Shown in pieces: positions 50,068 to 59,212 of a DNA stretch of 64,000 nt (positions are counted from its first letter, which is position 1; each line of letters begins with the position of its first letter). The stretch is taken from assembly GCF_004027225.2 (NCBI RefSeq), contig NC_044284.2, forward strand, positions 43,572,420 through 43,636,419, read 5' to 3'. The notes beneath the pieces are model-generated. The model saw only the letters and a list, made by a program, of their open reading frames with translations. It was not told where the DNA came from and searched no databases. The position numbers and the translations under genes are program-made. The stretch comes from Strigops habroptila (taxonomy: Eukaryota; Chordata; Aves; Psittaciformes; Psittacidae).

Positions 50068-50674
50068 CGCCGCCGCCGAGCCGTCGTCACCCGCCGCCGC
50101 CGAGCCGCGGGGCCGGGGGGGCGGCCCGTCCCCCCGCCGCCGCACGCCCGCAGCCGCCGCGCATCGCCGCCCGCGCACCGGCGCCCGCACCGGCGCCGGC
50201 AGGGCGAAGGCGCCGTCGCCGCGCCTCTTGCGGCCCTCGCCGGCTGCCGTACGCCGGCTGGGGCGGGCACGTGCGCGGCGGGGAGGAGGGGCGAGCCCGC
50301 GGGATCCCCGCCCCGGAGCACGGCAGGGAGGGGGGACCTCCCGGCCGCCAGGGGACGCCTCAACCCCGCCGCGGCAACAGGGTGCGTCACGGTGGGCGGT
50401 GAAAGAGGAAGCGGGAGCGCGGCGGGGCCGCCCGGTACCGGGGGAGTAGGGTTGCGGCGTCCCGGGCACAGCGGGAGGGGGAACCGGGCCCCGGCGGTGC
50501 GGCAGCGGGAGGCCACGGCGCCGAGCAGGGTGCCGGGCTGGTAGCGGGGAGGGGGAGACGGGGACGCGCGCCCGGGGAGGGGTGACAGGCAAGCTCCTCG
50601 CCCGGGCCCCGCTGCAGAGCAGGCCTGGCGGCCGGTGACCGGCCCCTACCTGTCCCAGGCCGCCTCCTCTCGCC
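50068..50674. promoter_or_regulatory. CpG-island bidirectional promoter, FAM78B/PLPP6-like
   Basis: The 607 bases between the two divergent start codons are extremely GC- and CpG-rich, with no TATA box. The high-CpG zone runs from about 49.6 to 51.1 kb. Long open frames on both strands here (for example antisense to FAM78B exon 1) are a by-product of low stop-codon frequency in GC-rich DNA. Confidence 0.75.
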
Positions 50675-53364
50675 ATGCCGAGCCCCCGGAGCAGCCGCGA
50701 GCGACGCGCCGGCAGCAGCAGCAGCGGCCGCCCCGAGTTCCTGTCCCTCGTGAGCCAGCGCAGCACCGGCTCCCCCGACAGCCCGTCACGCCGCAAGGAG
50801 TCGGGCAGCTCCGCGGCGGCCCCGATGCCCGAGGAGGACTGCATGAAGCTGAACCCTTCCTTCGTGGCCATCGCCCTCAGCTCGCTGCTCGCCATCGACC
50901 TTTGGGCCTCCAAGCGCCTGGGCGTCTGCGCCGGAGAGGGCTCGGCCTGGGGCAGCGCCCGTCCCCTCATGAAGGTCATCGAGATTTCAGGGCACGGCAT
51001 CCCCTGGCTGCTCGGCACCTTCTATGGACTCTGCCAGAGCGACAGCTCAGCGGCCAGGGAGGTGCTGCTCAACCTGCTCTTCGGTGAGGCTGGGGGCTCA
51101 CCAAGGGGCACTGCAGACAGGGGCTGGCTGCAGCCGAGGGGGGAGGATGGGACCTGAAGGATGGGGCAGAACTGAGCGAACCTCAGTCCTCCTGTAGCCC
51201 TGAGGAATCCAGCTGATCTTGAGTAACTGGTGCAGGCTCATCTGGGGTGCCTGGTGGCATAGGTATGGCTCATCCGTCACAGCTGCAACCACACACAGTG
51301 ACACTCCTGGCAGCTAAACTGCTCCTGCAGTTGCACAAAACTTTCAGGGAACTGAACTCACTTTTACCTCTTCAGCTGATCAGAACAGCGCATTCGAGGT
51401 GCAGCTACCTAGTGTTGAGAAACCACCCCATTTCCTGAAAAGCTGCTCTGCCACACAGATGTCTACACCCTTGGACTCCGTGCAGGTAGTGCCTGCATGG
51501 ATTGTTCTGTATCAGCCAGTGAGGAAACTTGATTTAAAGCATGCATTTGAATCTTGTGTGGTGTAATATACCCCCCTACCCTCCAGCATCCTGTCCTACT
51601 AGGTGTACTTAGATTATTCATTTTTGCTCATTTAGAAACTAGTAGCTCCAGAGCAAACAGACCTTTTCAGCTTCCTAGTTCTTACTCTTTAAGTTGCAAA
51701 TAATTAGTATCTCACATTTGTAATTTGAATTGAAATTTGCTTGGTAGGAAATATATGGTTTTGTGCATCTTTTTCATTTAGCAGCACATGGTTAAATTAC
51801 AGTCCCGAAGCAGAGCAGTGGGAAGGGACCTGGAAGCCTCCAACTTAACCTCTGCTCCGAGGAGGTCTGTCCTAGTACCAGGGCCTTGTCCAACCCTCAA
51901 CCCTCCGGGTCAGAGCCACCCACCTCTCTGGGGCCCTGTGCCAGGGCTGCAGCACCCATGTGGGAAAGGAGTGTTCCCTAATGTCCAACATCTCCAAGAA
52001 CCATATCTTAAAAAAGCAACCGAACAAGGTTTACATGGAGGGGAGATTGTTAAATTTAATGATTAACCAAAGGGAATGAACTGAAGTGACCAACAAATTT
52101 GTTGTCCAGAAACAAGCCTTAGGACAAGCAGAAGTTGGTCTCTCTCACAAGACTTCCTTGGAGGAAATGCCCCTAGCTCTGAGCACTATGCTAACCAAAC
52201 TAACAGGGATGGAGAAAGCACTCTCTGCCCTACAAGGCCAAATGCTCGCTCAACACTTCTCACAGATCCTTCACCTCAGACTTCTACTATAACAGCCTTT
52301 AGCTCTCTTGCATTAGCAAGCCACCATTTTTTAAATCATCTTTTATTAAGCTATTGAAAACCAAAGTGTGGTTAACTTTCTGGCATCATTCCCCCCAGCA
52401 GCAGGGAGAACTTAGACTGCAGGAGCCCTGGCACCACACAAGCTCAGACCTGCTCACACTGAGTTGTGGCTGAGTGATTGGAATGGGTTGATCATTCACG
52501 CAGATCAGTTTGACCCCTACCCACCAGGGTAGGCAAAGCAATGCTGACTCAGCACAGGCTGTCAGAGCGTTGTGGGGACTATTAACTCCTCTGTTGCCTT
52601 CAGGTTAAAGGTTGGGTTGAGCCGTGAGTCATGGCAAGATCAGATTTTACACAGAAAAGCTCTTGGGTACAAGCCAGACAGAGACCTGCTGTTGGCTGTA
52701 GCAGGCAGAGATCTGGCATTGCACAAGGGCTGCATGCAGCAAGAGCAAAGACTGAAGATATGCTCATGCTGGAAAAGGCCAAGCATTGAGATGTTCTCCC
52801 TGCCTGGGTATTGTAGCCATGGGAATACTGCCTTCTCTTAGCTTGTTTTGGTAGCCAAGTGCTTTCTTCTTAGCTAATGGCTTTGCTTTGATTCTTGGTT
52901 TGTTTTCCATGGAGGGGAAAAACAGCCAAAAAAACCTCAAAATGAACAAACACAAAACCCAAACCTTGCTCACTCACTGTTACTGTCTCCTAGCATTGCT
53001 GCTGGATCTCATGATGGTGGCAGTGGTGAAAGGGATTGTCAAGCGGCCGCGGCCCACCCACAACAAGATGGATATGTTCGTCACCATCTCAGTGGACAAG
53101 TACTCCTTCCCATCGGGCCATGCCACCAGAGCTGCCCTGGTCTGCCGCTTTGTTCTGCGCCACCTGGTGCTGGCTGTCCCGCTGCGTGTCCTCATGGTGC
53201 TCTGGGTTCTCATTGTCAGCATTTCAAGGGTCATGCTGGGCAGGCACAACATGACAGATGTGCTGTTTGGCCTGCTGCTGGGCTACGTGCTGTACAGCGT
53301 GGTGGAGTACTGCTGGCTGTCCCCGCTCAGCGTGCCTGCCCTCTTTGCGCTCTGGAGCCATTGA
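50675..53364 (+). CDS. PLPP6-like polyisoprenoid/presqualene diphosphate phosphatase (PAP2 family)
   Basis: Integral membrane lipid phosphatase of the PAP2 superfamily, closest to PLPP6 (PPAPDC2), which dephosphorylates presqualene, farnesyl and geranylgeranyl diphosphates at the ER/nuclear envelope in mammals. Two exons, 50675-51083 and 52994-53364, GT-AG, phase 1; 259 residues. Catalytic motifs are all present: C1 K149-x6-R156P157 (in [10 protein letters not shown]), C2 PSGH 176-179, C3 S214R215...H221...D225. Hydrophobic segments near 62-77, 109-120, 134-148, 190-213 and 226-240. The N-terminus (residues 1-50) is Ser/Arg-rich and disordered. The conserved core starts at [12 protein letters not shown]. 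Human PLPP6 is, as I recall, intronless, whereas this gene has an intron inside LLF-ALLLDL, so it may be a separate paralogue or the intron-bearing ancestor. I therefore leave the symbol empty. Confidence 0.9.
51815..52005 (-). mobile_element. Old CR1 fragment in the PLPP6-like intron
   Basis: Minus-oriented CR1 blocks: GTGGGAAGGGACCT, CACCTCTCTGGGGCCCTGTG, CCAGGGCTGCAGCACCC, and GTTCCCTAATGTCCAACAT. Heavily diverged, no frame. Confidence 0.68.
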
Positions 53365-56300
53365 TGACTGGGTTCCTCTCAAAGGAGAAGGCATGCACCT
53401 GGTATTCTAAGCACGCACAAGGAGGGGATACTGGGATTTGAGCTCACACATTGGACTCCACCAAGACTTCAACACTAGCAGCGCCGCAGGCTTCTGGGCC
53501 TGCAGTTAGACCTTTGTTAGCTGTCTTATCCTGTTGGGCAGGGTGTGCACTGGCCAAGCAGCTGCACTGACTGTTGTCCCATGAAAAACAAAAAAAAACC
53601 CAGTCCCTGCAGAGCCCCAGGAGGGCTCAGCACTTTCATCTGGCAGCTCACAACTGATACTGTGAATCTGCATGCTGTTGCTGGGCACCTGTTGCATTAG
53701 CCCGTGGTGTATGTGGTAGCTGTGGCTTTGCAGAGATTTCTCTGAAAATACATTGATCATGTTACAATCATGATGTGCCCTGCACAGCCTGGTCTATAAA
53801 ATATGCCTGGAGGGCACTCTCTAGGGTCTCTCTTCAGATTATAAAGAACTCTGCCTTCCTAAGCGGTGCATCTCTTCCATTGCTCTAGATTTAAGTACTA
53901 CACAGAGAACAGATCTTAAAGCAATGAGGACAGAGGCACCTGGCTCCCAGTGTCATGGGGAAAGAAGGTGCAACTGAAGGTTTGGTCCATCCATGCCATC
54001 TCCAAAACAGGAGGTAACAAGGGAAGCAGCTGCCAACAGCAGCCTGCTCCTGAAGACCTTGTGCAGAACTTCATAACTGCTTTTCCCCTCCACAGGATTT
54101 TTAGTCTACCATAGTATACAGCACATTCACAGTAGTTCCTGCTTGCCAGCATGCTACCAGTGCTGCTGGCAGCATACTGCAGCATGAGCCCCTTCCCCAT
54201 AGCCCAGCAGCCAGCAACACACACACTCACCCAGGCTGCTGGGCAGCCCCAGGAGCTGAGCCTTACCTGCAACTCCTGCAGCAAGAGGCCCTGGCTCTGC
54301 CAACCACCACCACAGCTCTGCATGCTCTAGGTGGGCTGGCACCATTAGTCCTGGCAGCCTGTATTTCATAGAGGACTGCTTGTCCTTGGCAGGAGAGTGC
54401 CATGAAGTACTTCTGTAATCTCAGCCAGGGCTGAGATTGAGCCAGAAAAGCACAGAATCCACATCAACAGGGACCACAGCCAGTACTCCACAGTAGGAAG
54501 TGAGGGGTCTGGACTGGACTTAAATAGTGCTCATGGCACAGGGAGGGTGGGGTTTGGGCCCAGGTGAGGCTCATCATGGCCATTCAGGTCTATTAGCACA
54601 CTCAATGCCTGGAAAGTATGGATTAAGTCTTATTAAAACCAGGCAGTGTTTTAAGTGTGCTGTTCGTCTGGGTGAAGTGCGCAGGAGCAGCCTGAGGGCC
54701 ACTGGTACAAGCACCCTGTTTCTGTCTGTCACCCACTGTCAATTATACGGAGGCTGCAATGAAAGCACTTGACATGGCAAGGTTCCCCCAGAGCTGAGCC
54801 CTGAGCTACCAGCTGTGGGTTTGCACTCCAGCAACCAGAAAAAAACAATCCCCTGGTCGCACCGGGCATGCACATGCCCGGCAGCGGGCTGGGCCAGTTC
54901 AGCATGTGCGCAGCAGCACACAGCCACTCCGCCAGCCCTCCCACCTCAAGGCAGATATAGCTTCTCTGGTGCTTGCAGATCACAGGCATGCAGCACAGTC
55001 CTGAGTGGTCAGGGTTTGGGATGATCAGGGCTTGTTGAGCTGTGCCAAAACATCTTAGCTCTACTTTTTCCCAAACGCAGGGTGCTTTTTGTCCAAGTGT
55101 TCTTAGAGCCATTGAGGTCTTCCTCTCCAGGCAGGAGTACAGCAGCAACTCTGTACATCTGTGGTTTGTTTCTACATGAATGTGCATGCCGAAAGTTGCT
55201 CCCAGCTCACTTGCAGGACCCTCCACAACCTGCTTGGTGGCACCTGCTATAGCCAGTGCACAGCCCCACTGTGTCATGGGCTGCCCAGCCACCCTCTCAC
55301 CTCTGCTCTGTTTCCCTCCACCTTCCCCAGCAAGACCTTTGGTCTCCTCTTGTGATTATCACTTGTAACTGCTGGTGACAACAGATTGGCGCTTTCTGCT
55401 CTGTTTGTCCTATAGTACCTCTGCCCACTGCAGAAGCCCTGAGCAGATGTGTCTGCGTGCACTGCCCACCACACACTACATCCTGGCCAGGCATGCACAG
55501 TGGCTTTCCTGCTGACATCAACAAGCTGGTCTTGACTGAAATGCCATGGTTTGTCCATGATGCACTCCCACACTCACCTGTGCCTCAAGGTGCGGTTCAG
55601 CTAGGTCATGAACCCAAGCACAGTGGGGGCAAAGTCCAAGGCTGTGCATCTCTTATAGCTGCCAAGGAAGAACGGCAAATTCAAAGGCAACCTGCACAGA
55701 GATTTCGTAGCACAGCGGTGGGGTTGAAAGCTGGAAGTCCCCTGTACCTGTCACCCTTGGGCATCCCTGCAGAGCTTGAAAAAGCCAGAAGGCAGCTGCG
55801 AGCGGAGCAGGGCAGGTAGCATTGCCAGTGCTGCCTCCTTGCCATTCCCGTGCTGATCCACTTACTGAGCCACCTGCCTGGCAAGAGATGCTTTTGATGC
55901 TTTTCAACAGACAGGCAGAGTGTGGATTGGCACCTTGGTGCCTCTGGCCAGGCAGGGATCAGCCCTTGCCAACAGCAAGGGACAGAAAGAGCTTTATTAC
56001 ACCTATTGCAAACATACTATGACTTTTAGAAGGTTAAAAACCTTTCAGCTGCGGAGCTTGGTCTCTCCACAACCCTGCTCTGGGGCAAAGTTCCCCTGCA
56101 GCAAGGGGAGCAAATTTCCTCTGCAGCTCTCACAGGCTGTCCAGCTGCGGGTGTGCCAGGAGCCAGCGGTGTGCTCCTGAGCCACCTGGCCTGTGCCTCC
56201 TGCTGCCAGGGAAAGCCTTTTCCTAACCGGTCTCACCACCCTGGCACCAGCGACACCCTAGCAGCACAGTGCTCCTCACACCCAGGTCGCAGTGGCCCCA

Positions 56301-56460
56301 CCTGTAACTCCAATGGCCCAGGAGAAAGCTATGGCTCCAGGGACACTGTGCTAACATGCCCAGCCCAGGGGCAGGGGGGACATAGGTGATGTGGTACCTA
56401 GTGCCAGCAGAGCAGCTGGAACTGCATGTGCCCCCAGGTACCAGGGTTGGGATGATTCTC
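53365..56460. other. PLPP6-like 3'UTR and intergenic; no other gene recognised
   Basis: The 3'UTR of the PLPP6-like gene begins at 53365; I see no clear AATAAA before 54 kb. Frames are short and unrecognised. A perfect 8-base inverted repeat with a 4-base loop lies at 54862-54881. Confidence 0.5.
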
Positions 56461-57022
56461 TGTCATGGTTAAGCCCAGACGGCAACTAAGTACTACCCAG
56501 CTGCTCGTTTGCTCCTCACAGCCCATGGGAAGGGAAGGAGAATTGGACAAAGGTAGAACCCATGGGTTGAGATAAGAACAGTTTGATTTTTTTGAAATTA
56601 AAAAAAAAATTATAATAATAATGAAAGGGAAAAAAGAAACGGGAATAAAATCCAAGAAAGACAAGCGATGAACAATATAATTGTTCACCACCTGCTGACC
56701 GATACCCAGCTCGACTTGAGCAGTAATCAGTCCCTTCGGGGTGACTCCCCCCAGTTTATATACCAAGCATGACATGCTGTGGTACGGAATATCCCTTTGG
56801 CTAGTCCGGGTCAGGTGTCCTCTCTCTGCTCCCTCCCGGCTTCTTCTGCACATCTCTCACTGGCAAAGCATGAGAGACTAAAAGTCCTTGAAGGTAATCA
56901 CTGCTTAAAAACAAGTAAAACATTAGTGCGTTATCAGCATTATTCTCAGACTAAATCCAAAACACAGCACTGCACCAGATACTAAGAAGAAAATTAACTC
57001 TATCCCACCTGAACCCAGGTGA
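56461..57022 (-). mobile_element. Solo LTR, avian ERV (ERVL-like type)
   Basis: Fossil long terminal repeat in minus orientation. On the minus strand it contains the block GGGATAGAGTTAATTTTCTT near its 5' end, GTGCTGTGTTTTGGATTTAG, and a TATATAAACTGGGG TATA-box region, and it ends ...GCTTAACCATGACA; these match an LTR type widespread in birds. No internal gag, pol or env sequence is attached. The right boundary is uncertain (57022 or about 57034) and I cannot show a target-site duplication. It is noticeably diverged from the type I remember, so probably not recent. Confidence 0.8.
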
Positions 57023-57059
57023 GATATAAGGACATCCTGATAATCACAGAAGTAAAAAT

Positions 57060-58605
57060 TAGAGCAGTGTTTGTTTACTCAAGATGCACACCACAGAGAC
57101 CAGCTGCACCTCCACCTTTCCTGCAACCCTATGGCCCTACAGCATCCCTGCTGTTGTCTCATCGTCCCAGACAAAACTTCGGGGGCTGCCCCTCATCTCG
57201 ACTGCTTTGGTGCACAGGACCAAACCATGCACAGCTGCACCCCGTACCTCTCAGCCCCGCTCTATGGCATTGTCCTCAGGCAGAGACCAGAGGTGGAGGG
57301 CAGCATGGCAAAGAGGGTGGCTGATTCGTAGAACTCGTTAAGAACTCGCCAATAAAGTTTTAAGTTGACAAGCAGGTATTCTTTATTGCAGCACCGGGAG
57401 ACACAGGGGATATCTCCTCCTAACATGTCTCGTTTAAGCATCAAATTGACCATGATTATATTGTTGCTTAACATACATATTCATTACATTTCCGGTAAAC
57501 ATAATACACATTCATTAGTTTTCCGAGAATTGTTCTACATAATTCAACGCCTATTTTCGCACGCGCATAACAAAGTGGTAGTGGTCTTTAGTGGTCGTTT
57601 TACTTCCCTTCCTTGAACTCTTGTTCTGGTAGTCTTTGAGGTCTGCGCAGTAGATAAGTGCTTATGCCAGTTTAATTAGTTCGGTAACACTGCTGACACA
57701 AGTGAGTGATTTCTTCCCGTCCTTCTATTTATCAGTTAACTTAGCTACAGCATACCCTAAACATTTGCTAGTTTCAGATACTCTTTATCTACAATCCTAT
57801 TTTGCTTACACTAAATTTCGTATGAAGGTCATAAGGTTCTAAAACTATGTCAGCTAAAGTGATTTAACTTAGACAAGGATCCTTATTATGTTCTTTTGGT
57901 TGGGCTTTTTAGGTTTGGAACGTTTTGTTCTTATGTACAAAGCCACCAAGCCTAAAGTTACTTAAAACTGAATTTTTTTATTTACAAACGATTATATTTC
58001 ATTTTGCACTCCCTTGTCTCAGTGGCCATCAATACTACGTGGAGGCGGACATCAAGCAGAAGAGAGAAGTGATGGCAAAACAGTAAGATCCCCCTGGGAA
58101 CAGGGAGGGGGCTGTTTTGGGTACAGGTGATGGTGGATATCTGTCCTACGCTGGGCTGTGTCCAGGCACACTTGGCCTTGCCAACAAACGGCAGGGACGT
58201 GCTCAGCTGATCTAACCCCACCCTACTGATCCTTCCCAATGGTGGTCCATCCAGTACCACCTTGCTGGTGTGCGAAGCATCTGCTGGCTCTGCCACCAGC
58301 ACCTGCTCACCCACCCTGCCCACAGGTACGTGAAGAGCCAGCGGCACACCATCCAGGTGGATTACATCCCCTACATGGACGAGCTCGCCTGCCAGGTGGG
58401 GGTCAAGCCCAACCTGCTCACCCTCTTCCTCAGCGACCCCAAGCTGGCGCTGGAGGTTGCCTTCGAGCCCTGCACGCCATACCAGTACCGCCTGCGGGGC
58501 CCGGGACGAACCTCTGGCAAGGGACGCTGCCGGAAAAGCCAAGCAGGCATCCGGAGCCAACCGGGTGCGGGCTTCCTCTCCCCAGTGTGGGAGAAGTGAC
58601 CAAGT
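57060..58605 (+). pseudogene. Decayed FMO5-like remnant (first coding exon start plus last two exons)
   Basis: Partial duplicate of the FMO5-like gene at 59213. From about 57100 to 57321 it matches the upstream region, splice acceptor and start of the first coding exon (MAKRVA). A solo LTR interrupts that exon. Right of the LTR only CATCA of the exon remains, then the sequence jumps to the end of exon 8 ([16 protein letters not shown], 58035-58082), an intact intron and exon 9 from 58326. Exons 2-7 are absent. Exon 9 keeps [19 protein letters not shown] and [13 protein letters not shown], then diverges abruptly near 58505 into unrelated sequence with a stop at 58597, so the membrane-anchor end is lost. 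Not expected to make an enzyme. The 3' part is about 1.3% different from 61906-62375, the 5' part about 15%. Confidence 0.88.
57322..58021 (-). mobile_element. Solo LTR of an avian endogenous retrovirus, with 5-base target duplication
   Basis: Fossil LTR of 700 bases, starting TG and ending CA, flanked on both sides by GTGGC (57317-57321 and 58022-58026), which is the target sequence in the FMO exon. Orientation is minus: near the left end the minus strand reads GCTGCAATAAAGAATACCTG, a polyadenylation signal followed by the R/U5 part. No internal retroviral genes remain, so it is a product of LTR-LTR recombination. It is a different family from the LTR at 56461. Class II or III origin would fit; I cannot assign the subfamily. 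Confidence 0.88.
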
Positions 58606-59187
58606 GGGAGGCCTCAGTCACCACCGACGTGCACCATAAAACCAGGCCAGCGTCTGGCGTCTCAGTTTGGGACAACTGAGCAGAGACCCTCACTGACTCC
58701 CTGCCTGCCACTGGCCTTCCCTGGGCTGCCGAACCCACAGCTGCAGGTCAGTGGAGGGGCTATCGGTGGGTGCCGGCACTCAGCAGGTGCCGGGGTGGCA
58801 CCATAAGTATCTGCCCTGGGGAAGGGAGAGGGCAAAGTGCAGGTGCAGGGGCTGTGTCCACCGGGGTGGGAGCCATGGGTCCCCGCGGGAGGGCGCGGCA
58901 CTCCGGCATGCCTCCATTGCTTGGACTTACCATGAGGGGAGGGTTTTCAAGGCTCCATAACACCAGCTAGCACTTCTCCCAGGTGTCTGGAGATAAACAC
59001 TGCAGTGGTGAAAAACCCCAGCACCGACCAGCTCCCTGCTGGAGGTGGGGGGATAGCTGCACTCTCACAGTCCCAGACAAACCTCTGGGGGCTGCCCCTC
59101 AGCTTGGGACCACTTTGGAGCACAGGACCAAACTGTGCACAGCTGCACCCTGCGCCCCTCAGCCCTGTTCTCCGGCACTGTCCCCAG
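58606..59187. other. Spacer and upstream region of the FMO5-like gene
   Basis: Unique-looking sequence up to about 59028. From there to 59187 it matches the 5' region of the remnant (57100-57290). AG at 59186-59187 is the likely acceptor of the first coding exon, so an untranslated first exon probably lies upstream. Confidence 0.5.
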
Positions 59188-59212
59188 GCAGAGAACAGAG
59201 GTGGAGGGCAGC

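Noticed and set aside
49444-50544. Long plus-strand frame of 366 codons, and similar long frames on the minus strand, around FAM78B exon 1
   Set aside because: The region is extremely GC-rich, so stop codons are rare; the frame is antisense to FAM78B, Arg/Pro/Gly/Ala-dominated and has no family resemblance.
56461-57034. Target-site duplication for the first solo LTR
   Set aside because: The bases left of 56461 (TTCTC) do not match those right of either candidate boundary, so no duplication is claimed.
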